Assembly: GCF_001186365.1 (NCBI RefSeq)
Contig: NZ_LDTZ01000015.1
Span: forward strand, 124,001 to 188,000
DNA from: Gordonia jacobaea
GTDB taxonomy: Bacteria; Actinomycetota; Actinomycetes; Mycobacteriales; Mycobacteriaceae
Direction of reading: 5' to 3'
DNA length: 64,000 nucleotides
This document shows, piece after piece, positions 9,235 to 21,061 of this stretch. Position 1 is the stretch's first letter. The number at the start of each line of letters is the position of its first letter. The notes under the pieces were generated by a model. The model was not told where the DNA came from and made no database searches. It saw nothing but the letters and a program-made list of their open reading frames with translations. Both the position numbers and the translations under genes were made by a program.

Positions 9235-10532
9235 CGGGCACCTCCCGCGCCGACCAACTGTGCACACGACGCCGTTGTGGCCGCGGCGATTCCGGAGCAG
9301 ATCGTCTCGACGTCGGAGTCGGTGCAGACGAACGGCGGCATCGTGTAGATCAGGTTGCGGAAGGGCCGCAACCAGACTCCGGCGTCGACGGCGGCATCCG
9401 TGGCCGCGGCGATGTCGACCTCGTCGTCGAGTTCGACGACGCCGATGGCCCCGAACGTGCGGACATCACGAACCCCGGCCACGTCGGTCAGTGGCGCGAG
9501 TCCTCGCGCGAGCAGGTCGGAGATGTCGGCGACGCGGCGTCGCCACGGACCGTCGAGCAGCAGTTCGGTGGAGGCGACCGCGACCGCACAGGCGAGCGGA
9601 TTGGCCATGAACGTGGGACCGTGCGCCAATCCACCGGCCTCACCCGCACTGATCGTCTCGGCGATCGCTGTGGTGCACAGCGTCGCGGCCAACGTCAGGT
9701 AGCCGCCGGTCAGCGCCTTGCCGACACACATGATGTCGGGCGAGACGCGCGCGTGGTCGGCGGCGAACAGCTCGCCGGTGCGCCCGAATCCGGTGGCGAT
9801 CTCGTCGAAGATCAAGAGCAGGTCGTGCTCATCGCAGATTCGACGCAGCTCGCCGAGATAGGCGGGGTCGTGGAAGCGCATACCGCCTGCGCCCTGCACA
9901 ACGGGTTCGACGATGATCGCGGCGAGTTCGTCGCGGTGTGCAACGACAGCGGCCTCTATGGAGTCGACATAGTCGGCATCGAACTCCGCGGGCGGGGCAG
10001 GCACGAACACCTGGTCGGCCAGAATTCGACGCCACATCGCGTGCATCCCGCCCTCGGGATCGCAGACGCTCATCGGGGTGAAGGTGTCGCCGTGGTACCC
10101 ACCGCGCCAGGTCAGCAGTCGCGTGCGTTCCGGCTTGCCACGGCTGCGCCAATACTGCAGCGCCATCTTCACCGCGACCTCGACCGACACCGAACCCGAA
10201 TCGCAGAAGAACACCTTCTGCAGGGGTCCTGGTGTGATGTCGACGAGCAACTGCGCGAGCCGCGCGGCGGGCTCGTGGGTCAATCCGCCGAACATCACGT
10301 GGCTCATCGACTCCAGTTGATCGCGCGCCGCGGCGTCGAGGACCGGGTGGCGATAACCGTGGATGGCGGCCCACCACGAGCTCATTCCGTCGATGACCGC
10401 ACCGCCGTCGGCGAGTGTGAGTCGCACACCGTCGGCGCCGCGGACGACACGCGGTTGCGTCGGAGACGGCATGGCGCCGTAGGGATGCCAGATGTGTGCT
10501 GCGTCGACGCGGCTGATGTCGGCTGCATCCAT
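9231..10532 (-). CDS. bioA: Adenosylmethionine-8-amino-7-oxononanoate aminotransferase
   Basis: A 433-residue class III PLP aminotransferase that makes 7,8-diaminopelargonate with SAM as the usual amino donor. It has [12 protein letters not shown] near the start, [27 protein letters not shown] (PLP aspartate is in the preceding [10 protein letters not shown]) and the lysine motif [19 protein letters not shown] 10532 is preceded by GAGGAGG. It is the first gene of the biotin operon and faces the bioQ gene across a gap carrying three operator-like sites. Confidence 0.97.
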   Translation of the reverse strand: MDAADISRVDAAHIWHPYGAMPSPTQPRVVRGADGVRLTLADGGAVIDGMSSWWAAIHGYRHPVLDAAARDQLESMSHVMFGGLTHEPAARLAQLLVDITPGPLQKVFFCDSGSVSVEVAVKMALQYWRSRGKPERTRLLTWRGGYHGDTFTPMSVCDPEGGMHAMWRRILADQVFVPAPPAEFDADYVDSIEAAVVAHRDELAAIIVEPVVQGAGGMRFHDPAYLGELRRICDEHDLLLIFDEIATGFGRTGELFAADHARVSPDIMCVGKALTGGYLTLAATLCTTAIAETISAGEAGGLAHGPTFMANPLACAVAVASTELLLDGPWRRRVADISDLLARGLAPLTDVAGVRDVRTFGAIGVVELDDEVDIAAATDAAVDAGVWLRPFRNLIYTMPPFVCTDSDVETICSGIAAATTASCAQLVGAGGAR

Positions 10533-10565
10533 GTGGTGCGTCCCTCCTCGCCGGCTTAGAGTGGT

Positions 10566-10629
10566 CCTGGACACCGTTCAGGTCCAAACTCCTGGACACT
10601 GTACAGGCTCCTCCTGAACGCTGTACAGG
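10566..10629. promoter_or_regulatory. Three BioQ-like operator palindromes
   Basis: Three 17-bp copies of an imperfect palindrome of form CCTGRAC-N3-GTWCAGG lie in the bioA/bioQ gap, at 10566-10582, 10591-10607 and 10613-10629. Start-to-start spacings are 25 and 22 bp. The core resembles the known actinobacterial BioQ site (TGAAC-N3-GTT type). The position allows joint control of bioA-F-D-B and of the regulator itself. Binding by the adjacent TetR protein is inferred. Confidence 0.85.
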
Positions 10630-10666
10630 TTGCGTCACGGCCGGACGGCCTGGATACCCTGACGCG

Positions 10667-11230
10667 GTGAGCAACAACCGCGCCGACGTCCTGCGCGCCG
10701 CGCGCGGCATCCTGACCGACTACAGCCTCGCCGACCTCTCGATGCGCAGGCTGGCAACTGAAGTCGGTGTCCGCCCCAACGCGTTGTACTGGCACTTTCC
10801 CAACAAGCAGTCGCTGCTGGCCGCGCTGGCCGACGACATCCTCGGCGACATCGACCCGTCGGACCCCGATCAGCCGTGGGACGCCAGACTCGCCGACATC
10901 GCGATCGGGATGCGGACGGCGCTGCTCGCTGTTCCCGACAGCGCGGAGGTGGTCTCGTCGGCGTGGGCCAGCGGACTCGCGACGAGAACGGTGTCCGACG
11001 ACCTGACCGACGTCGCGCTCTCCGGGGGACTGAGCCCGCGCGACGCACATGGAGTCGCCACCGCGATATGCCAGCTCATCATCGGGCTGACGATCGAGGA
11101 ACAGACGCGGGCCCAGATGGAACGGCTCGGGGTCACCGGCCCGTCGGGTCGCGACTTCGCAGCAGAATTCGACGACGCGCTCGGCGTACTACTCGACGGC
11201 GCTCGACACCGGGCGCGCGCCACTCACTGA
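10667..11230 (+). CDS. bioQ: TetR-family repressor of biotin genes, BioQ type
   Basis: A 187-residue TetR regulator. The N-terminal HTH is seen as ADVLRAARGILTDYSLADLS, MRRLATEVGVRPNALYWHFP and NKQSLLAALADDIL. The C-terminal ligand domain is short and alpha-helical. It is divergent from the bioA operon with three matching palindromes between. In Corynebacterium and Mycobacterium the equivalent TetR protein (BioQ) represses bio genes. The GTG 10667 start lacks a strong Shine-Dalgarno sequence, so the transcript may have a very short leader. The function is assigned from context and site type. Confidence 0.88.
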   Translation: MSNNRADVLRAARGILTDYSLADLSMRRLATEVGVRPNALYWHFPNKQSLLAALADDILGDIDPSDPDQPWDARLADIAIGMRTALLAVPDSAEVVSSAWASGLATRTVSDDLTDVALSGGLSPRDAHGVATAICQLIIGLTIEEQTRAQMERLGVTGPSGRDFAAEFDDALGVLLDGARHRARATH

Positions 11231-11235
11231 CCCGA

Positions 11236-11277
11236 CGTCGTCGCGACACCCCTCTGCGTCGTCGCGACACCCCTCTG
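11236..11277. repeat. 21-bp tandem duplication
   Basis: Two identical, directly adjacent 21-bp copies (11236-11256, 11257-11277), beginning CGTCGTCGCGACACC, lie just after the bioQ stop codon. The role is unknown. Confidence 0.95.
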
Positions 11278-11370
11278 CTCAGTGTGTCGGACCCGCTGGA
11301 ATGGGTTTTTCACAGTTGCGGCGGGTAGCCTCCTACGCGGAGTACGGCGGTTGTCGTCCACCGCGCGTGT

Positions 11371-13632
11371 GTGTGGATAGGTCGCCACCGACTCGTCCCA
11401 GCCCCCGACACGGAAGCAAGCACGACTGACGTGGCAGCCCCAACCCAAGTGGTGACGACCCCTAACCGGAACGAGCCCGTCCCACCGCTCCCCGCGTATC
11501 GCACCGATCTCGACGGCCTCCGCGGGATCGCGATCATGCTGGTTGCCTGCTTCCACATCTGGTTCGGCAGGGTGTCCGGCGGCGTCGATGTCTTCCTCGC
11601 ACTGTCGGGTTACTTCTTCATCGGATCGCTGCTGCGTCACGCGATCAACAGCCAGACGTCGCACGTCACGTTCATCGAGGCGCTCAACCCGTGGCCGCGC
11701 CTCAAACGACTGCTGCGCCGACTCCTCCCGGCGCTGTTCACGGTCCTCATCGCGGTCGCGATCCTGACCGTCGTCATCCTTCCGCAGACCCGCTGGCTCA
11801 ACATCGGGCGCGAGCTGCGTGCGTCGGCGCTGTACTACCAGAACTGGTATCTGGCGCTGAACTCGCAGGACTACCTCGCGGCGAGTTCCGCGAACAGTCC
11901 GCTGCAGCACATCTGGTCGATGTCGGTGCAGGGGCAGTTCTTCGTCGGCATGCTGTTCGCCGCGGTCATCGCGGCCGGAACGATCAAGCTGCTGTCGGCG
12001 ATCATCCGACCGATCGCTGAGCCGAAGACGATCCGTCTTCTCGTCGGCCTCGCACTGTTGGCGGTCGCCGCTGTCTCGTTCTACTGGGCGCACATGCGGA
12101 TGGGCGTCAATCAACAGTGGAACTACTACGACACCCTCTCGCGCCTGTGGGAGCCACTCGCCGGCGGTCTGCTCGCCATCTGGTTGCCGCGCTGGCACGT
12201 TCCCCGTTGGATCCGCAACGGTGCGGCGATCATCGCTCTCGGCCTGATCATCACCTGTGGGTGGTGGATCGACGGCGTCGACTCGTACCCGGGTCCGTGG
12301 GCACTGGTGCCCGTCGGTTCGACGCTCGTCATCATCTGGGCGGGAGCCACCGCACTCGAGCGTCCTCGGTCGAGGCATGAAGCGATCGATCAGTCGCAAC
12401 CGGCGGTCAACCGTGCGCTGTCCAGCCGGGTACCGGTATGGCTCGGCACCATCGCGTACTCGCTGTACCTCTGGCATTGGCCACTGCTGATCTTCTATCT
12501 GACCTGGCGCGGCAAAGACCACGCCAACGTCATCGAGGGCATCGGGCTCCTCGCCGTGTCCATCGGTCTGGCCTGGCTGACCAAGCGCTACGTCGAGGAT
12601 CCGCTGCGGGGCGGCGACCGCGCGAAGCTGGCCCGCGGCGACCGACAGGGACGTTCGCGTTGGCTCAGCTACACGTCGGTGGTGACGACCGTGCTGGTCG
12701 TCTTGTCGATCGGCGTCGCGGTCGGGGTCAATGCATGGGACCGGCACGTCGCGAACACCGTCGTCAACACAGCGAATCTCGACCCGCACTCCTACCCCGG
12801 CGCCCGCGCTCTGCTCAACGGCTGGCCGGTGCCCGCGCTCGATCCCCAACCGACACCGCTGGCAGTGCTCGGCGACTTCCCGGAGACCTCGACGCAGGGC
12901 TTCATGAGTTCGTTCGAGGACCCGGAGATCCACGTCGGCGTCTACGGCGACCCGACCGCGACGAGGACGATTGCCCTCGCGGGTGGCTCGCACGCCGAGT
13001 TCTGGATCACCGCGCTCGACGAGCTGGGCAAGCGCAACCACTTCAAGGTCACGACATACCTGAAGATGGGGTGCCCGCTGTCCACCGAGCTGGTGCCCAA
13101 GCAGCGGGGTGTGCCGTATCCGCAATGCCACGACTGGGTGCAGCGCGTGATGGCGAAGGTGATCGCCGACAAACCCGACGCGGTGTTCACCAACTCGACC
13201 CGTCCACGCGACTACAAGCCGGGCGACTGGATGCCCGACGACTACAAGCCGATCTTCACGCAGTTCATGGATGCGGGCATCCCCGTTCTCGGCATGCGCG
13301 ACACACCGTGGCCAATGGGGCCGACGGGCGCCCTCGACACCCCGACGTGCCTGTCCGACGGCGGAACCGCATCCGAATGCGGCTCCGATCGGGCGCGGGT
13401 GCTCTCCCCGACCGATCCCGCAGCGCCGTTCGCCGACGGCAAGCCACTGTTCCATCCGCTCGACGTGTCGAACGGCATCTGCACCCCGACGGAATGCCCG
13501 GCAGTCGTGGGAAACATCATCGTCTACAAGGATTGGCATCATCTGAGCGCGACGTACGTGCGCAGTCTGACCGACGAGCTCGAACGCCAGATGACACAGG
13601 CCCTGCCCTGGACCGGTCCCAACCACCGCTGA
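11371..13632 (+). CDS. Membrane O-acyltransferase, acyltransferase-3 (OafA-like) fused to SGNH hydrolase domain
   Basis: A 753-residue protein in two parts. Residues about 40-450 form an acyltransferase-3 membrane domain with about ten helices and the hallmark RTDLDGLRGIAIMLVACFH. After a last helix (VVTTVLVVLSIGVAVGVNAW) comes an extracytoplasmic SGNH domain with the nucleophile motif GGSHAEFW and the C-terminal catalytic DWHHLSATYV. Family members O-acylate cell-wall or secreted glycans; the substrate is unknown. The M. tuberculosis relative (Rv1565c type) also lies between the tre and bio genes. GTG 11371 is a guess; GTG 11431 would also fit. Confidence 0.9.
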   Translation: MWIGRHRLVPAPDTEASTTDVAAPTQVVTTPNRNEPVPPLPAYRTDLDGLRGIAIMLVACFHIWFGRVSGGVDVFLALSGYFFIGSLLRHAINSQTSHVTFIEALNPWPRLKRLLRRLLPALFTVLIAVAILTVVILPQTRWLNIGRELRASALYYQNWYLALNSQDYLAASSANSPLQHIWSMSVQGQFFVGMLFAAVIAAGTIKLLSAIIRPIAEPKTIRLLVGLALLAVAAVSFYWAHMRMGVNQQWNYYDTLSRLWEPLAGGLLAIWLPRWHVPRWIRNGAAIIALGLIITCGWWIDGVDSYPGPWALVPVGSTLVIIWAGATALERPRSRHEAIDQSQPAVNRALSSRVPVWLGTIAYSLYLWHWPLLIFYLTWRGKDHANVIEGIGLLAVSIGLAWLTKRYVEDPLRGGDRAKLARGDRQGRSRWLSYTSVVTTVLVVLSIGVAVGVNAWDRHVANTVVNTANLDPHSYPGARALLNGWPVPALDPQPTPLAVLGDFPETSTQGFMSSFEDPEIHVGVYGDPTATRTIALAGGSHAEFWITALDELGKRNHFKVTTYLKMGCPLSTELVPKQRGVPYPQCHDWVQRVMAKVIADKPDAVFTNSTRPRDYKPGDWMPDDYKPIFTQFMDAGIPVLGMRDTPWPMGPTGALDTPTCLSDGGTASECGSDRARVLSPTDPAAPFADGKPLFHPLDVSNGICTPTECPAVVGNIIVYKDWHHLSATYVRSLTDELERQMTQALPWTGPNHR

Positions 13633-13790
13633 CGCGCCAGCCGCCGTCGGCTCAGCGACCTCCTCGCGGAGTACGCCGATGCAGACCGACCGTGGGGGTG
13701 TCGTCTAACGCACACGAGTGCGGCTTTTCCCCGAGATGAAGACGGCGCCTATCGCGACTAGGGTCATGGCATGACTGCGAAAAGGTGGGC

Positions 13791-16453
<2,663 letters not shown>

Positions 16454-16457
<4 letters not shown>

Positions 16458-18877
16458 CGACAAGCGATCGCCAACGCCCGATCGCCACATACCGGGTACA
16501 ACTGACACCGGATTTCGACTTCGCCGCCACCATCGGCATCCTGGATCACCTTGTGGCGCTGGGCATCAGCCACATCTATCTGTCACCGATCGGGACCGCC
16601 ATGCCCGGGTCGACGCACGGCTACGACTGGGTTCCACCACCCCAGGTGTCTGCCACACTCGGTGGCCTCGAGGGGCTCCGCGCACTCCGGATCGCGGCGT
16701 CCGAGCATGGCCTGGGAATCATCATCGACATCGTGCCCAACCACACCGGTGTCGCCGAGGTGATGCGCAACCCGTGGTTCGCCGATCTACTCCGGCGCGG
16801 CTCCGGATCGCGGTACGCGTCGTACTTCGACGTCGACTTCTCGTCGGAGAACGGTTGCGACGGCAAGATCGCGATCCCCGTGGTCGCCTCCGACGGCGAC
16901 CTGTCGCCGCTGACCGTCGACTCGCACGGCGTTCTGCGCTATTACGACCACGAATTCCCTACCGCACCAGGAACTCTCGGCGGTAGCGCACAGGATGTGC
17001 ATGCGCGCCAACACTATCGGCTGGTGCCGTGGGACAGCGGACTCATCGGCTACCGCAGATTCTTCACGGTCAACGAGCTCGCGGGCCTACGCCAAGAAGA
17101 CCATGAGGTCTATCGCGCAACGCACACCTGGATCAACGAACTCTTCGACGCCGAGCTCATCGACGGCCTACGCGTCGACCATCCCGACGGACTCTGGCAA
17201 CCGATGGCGTACCTCGACGAGTTGCGAAGCGACATCGGTCCCGACTCACTGCTGTACATCGAGAAGATCCTGGCGGCCGACGAACAACTCGAACCGACCT
17301 TGCCCGTCGAGGGGACGACCGGATACGACCAGATGCGGATCATCGACGCGGTGTTCACCGCACCGTCGGGAGTCGTCGAACTCGACGAGATCCACCTGCG
17401 CGTCACCGGCGTACCGGGTGACTCGCATTGGCTGCACACACAGGAGCGCGAACGCAAACTGCAGACGCTGCACGACAAGTTCGGCAGCGAACACCGCAGA
17501 TTGGTCCGCGCGATCACTCACTCTGATCCCGACGCCGATTCGGACGCGGTCGCCGAAGCGACCGCAGAGCTGATCGCGGCACTACCCGTGTACCGCGCCG
17601 ACTATCCGTCACTGCGTCCCCTACTGATCACCACCGCGACCGAGATAGCCGCGCGCAGAGCAGATCTCGCTGCTGCCATCGATACCGTGATCAGTGCGAC
17701 AACGCACGACGGTGCCGCGAGTTCTCGGCTTGCACAGACCGGCGGTGCCGTGACGGCCAAGAGTATCGAGGACAGCCTCTTCTACCGGACAGCGCGACTC
17801 GTCTCGTCGCTCGAGGTGGGTAGCGACCCCGCCGACCCGACCATGAGCCTGCAGAACTTCCACAACCACAACGCGATTCGTGCGGCGCAATGGCCATTGG
17901 CCATGACGGCGACCAGCACGCACGACACCAAACGCGGTGAGGACGTGCGCGCTCGGATCGCGTTGCTCGCCCAGGTACCCGAACGGTGGTCGCTCCTCGT
18001 CGACGAGCTCTGGTCGAATTGGCCCCCGCCGGATGACCTCACCGGCTACTTCCTCTTGCAGAACATCATCGGCGTCTGGCCGATCGGTGATCCCCCCGGC
18101 AGCGCGACCGTCAGCGACGAACTCCGACAGCGCCTGTACGACTACGCGCGCAAGGCGACGCGGGAGGCCGAACTGCACACATCGTGGACCGACGTCAACG
18201 AGGAGTTCGAGGGCCAGATCGAAGCCTGGATCGACGAGATCACCAAAGGTGCTGCAGCCGAGTTGATCTCACGTTTTGTCTCGCGGATCGCCTCGGCGTG
18301 GGAGCAAGAGGCGCTCGCACGCAAGGCGATTGCGCTTCTGTGCCCCGGCGTACCGGACATCTACCAGGGCACCGAGTGGTGGGACGACTCGCTCGTCGAT
18401 CCCGACAACCGCCGCCCCGTCGACTACGACCGTTCGCTCGATCACCCCAAGGCGCGGGTCGTGCGTGCGGCACTCGCGGTACGCGCAGCACGTCCGGCAG
18501 CATTTGATCGCGATAGCGGTTACCTACCGCTCTACGCCGACGGGCCGGGCGCCGACCACGCGATCGCGTTCGGACGCGTCGTCGACGAGGTGCCCGAGGT
18601 GATCGTCGTGACGGCCCGATTCACCCACAGCCTCATCGACGACGCGGCGCTGACCTTCCTCGACCTACCCTCGGGGACCTGGCGTGATGTGTTGTCGGAC
18701 AAGGTCTATCGGGGCGTCGCAGACCTCGGGGAACTGCGTGCCGCGAACCCTGTGGCCATCCTGGTACGTGCAGGCGACGGTGACACCTCTGTGGCAACCG
18801 GCGCGGCGTCGGCGACTGGGGCCGACGTCGCCGCGGTTGGCTCAGCCGCCGGGAGCAGGAGCAGGGGCGGCGGGTGA
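16454..18877 (+). CDS. treY: Malto-oligosyltrehalose synthase
   Basis: An 807-residue GH13 enzyme that turns the reducing-end alpha-1,4 bond of maltodextrins into the alpha-1,1 bond of trehalose. Motifs include PIATYRVQLTPDFDF at the N-terminus, IIIDIVPNHTGV, DGLRVDHPDGL (nucleophile), YIEKILAADE (acid), TATSTHDTKRGEDVRAR, and PGVPDIYQGTEWWDDSLVDP near the C-terminus. ATG 16454 overlaps the glgX stop (ATGA), so the two are coupled. treZ, normally next, is displaced by about 10 kb by the mce operon. The last 36 bp overlap the convergent Mce-associated gene. Confidence 0.96.
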
Positions 18878-19777
18878 TGGTGCGGCCGGCGCGGGACTCT
18901 GCGAACCGCCCTGCGTATCGGCGGCCGGACCGCTCGCTCCCTGCTGCTGCCCCAAACCGGCCTGTGCCCCACTGAGTTTGGACACCTTCCAGGAACCGTC
19001 TTCCTTCACCAGGTTGAGCCAGACGAGCATCAGCTCCTTACCGCCGCTGGGCGCGATCGTGCTCGTGCCGGACACCTCGACGAGCACGGCGGTCGACGCA
19101 CGATCGGCGTCGAACGACTCGACCGACACCGACTTGACCGTCGGAGTGGCCTTGACGTTGAGATCGCGCAGCGCCTTGGAGCCGTCAGTCTGCTCACGCT
19201 CGAGATTCTGTCTGAACTCTCCGGTACTCAGCGGCCCCAGCAGGGTCTTCATGTCGCCGACGGCGTCGGAATTCATCGTGCTGACGAGTTTGACCGTGAA
19301 GACCGACGATGCCGACTTCGCATCGTCGAAGGCAGCCAACTTCTGTTGGTCGCGGTAGTAGCCCCAACCGAGCAGTCCGACACCCACGATCAGCGCGACA
19401 ACCACGATCCCTGCGAGCACCTTGAGAAGTCCCGCGGTGCTGATGGTGACGGAGACCTGGCGAGAACCCTTGCGCTCCTTCTTCTCCGGCTCTGCCGCGT
19501 CGCCTGATGCACTGCCCTCGGTCTTCTGAGCGGCAGTCTCCTGAGGGGTCCCGTCGGCGGCTGCGCTGGACCTGCGAGCCGCGGCACGCGCACTCTTCGT
19601 CCGAGGAGCCTGCCGCTCGGGGACATCGTCCGACGCTGCGGCATCTACCTTCTCGGCGCGTGTCTTACCGGTGCCGACTTCTTGCGCGTCGTCGGTGTCG
19701 ACCTTGTCGGTGCTGTTGTCGTCGGAGTCGATCTTGTCGACGTTGTTGTCGTCGGTGCTGTTCTTGTCGGCTGTCAT
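18842..19777 (-). CDS. Mce-associated membrane protein (Mam/Mas type)
   Basis: A 311-residue protein with a cytosolic N-terminus of about 115 residues that is acidic, D/N/T-rich and internally repetitive, one transmembrane helix (LLKVLAGIVVVALIVGVGLLGWG), and an extracytoplasmic domain resembling Mce-associated proteins (VFTVKLVSTMNSDAVGDMK, VLVEVSGTSTIAP, LNLVKEDGSWKVSKL). It ends in a proline/alanine-rich tail. It is the last gene of the mce operon, 120 bp after mceF. Such proteins are thought to stabilise the Mce complex. The tail overlaps the 3' end of treY on the other strand by 36 bp. Confidence 0.85.
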   Translation of the reverse strand: MTADKNSTDDNNVDKIDSDDNSTDKVDTDDAQEVGTGKTRAEKVDAAASDDVPERQAPRTKSARAAARRSSAAADGTPQETAAQKTEGSASGDAAEPEKKERKGSRQVSVTISTAGLLKVLAGIVVVALIVGVGLLGWGYYRDQQKLAAFDDAKSASSVFTVKLVSTMNSDAVGDMKTLLGPLSTGEFRQNLEREQTDGSKALRDLNVKATPTVKSVSVESFDADRASTAVLVEVSGTSTIAPSGGKELMLVWLNLVKEDGSWKVSKLSGAQAGLGQQQGASGPAADTQGGSQSPAPAAPSPAAPAPAPGG

Positions 19778-19897
19778 GTGCTTCCAGTTCAGTGTGCTCG
19801 CCCGCCCCGGGTGCGGGCGCGATGTGCGGCTTCGCGGGTGGATTCGGCCGTGGTCGTCACGGCGGCCACACCGTCGTATCCCGGCGGTAGACCAGTC

Positions 19898-21061
19898 CTA
19901 TCCCAGCGGTACCGTCCGTGCGTTCGGGTCGGCTCCCAGTGCCGGTCCCGCGGTGTCGTCCCCGGGAGGTCGGGGCGCGTTGGCCGAACCTCGGATCTGC
20001 TGGTTCTTGTCTTCGGTGACACAGTACAGATTGGTCGGAATCACCGTTTCGAGCACCTTGGTCGGGCGGATCGGGGTGACCGCGTAGTTGCAGTAGGGCC
20101 GCGGGAAGATCGACGCCATGACCCACCACGCACCATCGTGGAACATGTCCTGACTGATGTAGGAGGCGTCGCGGATCGACGGCAGCAGGGTCGCCAGAGC
20201 GGGTGCGCGCAGTGCGCCCTGACGCGCGATGTCTGCGACCTGTTGGACCACCCCGGTCAACGGATCTCGGATCTGACTCAGTGAGCCGCTCAGGCTGGTG
20301 AGCTGGGCGGGTCCCTTGCCGAGCAACGTGTTGAGTTCTCCGTTCGCGGCAACGGCCGAGTTCACCACTGCACTCGCGCCCGACACCGCCGTCCCCAGGT
20401 CGGGCTGGACGTTGGCGGTCGTGGCGAGGATCGTACCGGTCTGCTGGATGAGTTTCGTGGTCTCGGGCAGCACCCGACGCAGGTCGGTGAAGACCGTGCC
20501 CGCGGCGTCGAAGAACACTCGGAGTTGATTGGTCTGCCCGGCCTCCGGAGTCAGCGCGGTGTCGAGACTCGACACTGTGGCACGGAGTTTCACGGGGTCT
20601 ATCTGACTGATGACATTCAACGACGACTCGAGCAACGCCGGGAACGGCGCGGTGACGTGCGTCTGATTGACCTCGATCGTGTCGCCGTCGGTGAAATAGG
20701 GACCGCTGCTGGTTGTGGGCGTGAAGTCGACGTACTGCTCGCCCGCCGCCGACAAGCCCAATGCCGATACCAGGGAATTCCGGTTGATCTTGACGTCGTC
20801 GTCGATGGTGAGGTTGGCCTGCACCGACTGCGGTTGCACCCGAAGCGACTCGACCTTCCCGATGTTGACGCCGCGGAGCGTCACACGTGAACTGTCCTGT
20901 AGTCCACCGGAAATCGGGAAGTTGACCGTGAGGTGGTAGGAGCCCTGCCAGGGGCGCCAACTCAGCGCACCGAACCCGATGTAGGCGAGGCCGACCAGCA
21001 TGACGACGACCAGCCCGATGTTGCCGAGCAGACTCGAGTGCTTTCGCAACCAGGTGATCAT
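19898..21061 (-). CDS. mceF: MCE-family protein MceF
   Basis: A 387-residue protein with an N-terminal membrane anchor (NIGLVVVMLVGLAYIGFG), an MCE/MlaD domain (GSYHLTVNFPISGGLQDSSR, VTLRGVNIGKVESLRV, GEQYVDFTP) and a long helical region predicted to form the lipid tunnel. A C-terminal part follows with paired cysteines (PYCNYAV, NLYCVTED). ATG 21061 overlaps the mceE stop by 4 bp; ATG 21070 is an alternative. It is the sixth Mce subunit. Confidence 0.93.
   Translation of the reverse strand: MITWLRKHSSLLGNIGLVVVMLVGLAYIGFGALSWRPWQGSYHLTVNFPISGGLQDSSRVTLRGVNIGKVESLRVQPQSVQANLTIDDDVKINRNSLVSALGLSAAGEQYVDFTPTTSSGPYFTDGDTIEVNQTHVTAPFPALLESSLNVISQIDPVKLRATVSSLDTALTPEAGQTNQLRVFFDAAGTVFTDLRRVLPETTKLIQQTGTILATTANVQPDLGTAVSGASAVVNSAVAANGELNTLLGKGPAQLTSLSGSLSQIRDPLTGVVQQVADIARQGALRAPALATLLPSIRDASYISQDMFHDGAWWVMASIFPRPYCNYAVTPIRPTKVLETVIPTNLYCVTEDKNQQIRGSANAPRPPGDDTAGPALGADPNARTVPLG

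Noticed and set aside
11224-13626. 800-codon open frame opposite the acyltransferase-SGNH gene
   Set aside because: The composition is Arg/Asp/Gln-heavy and non-globular, while the plus-strand protein has transmembrane helices and SGNH motifs.
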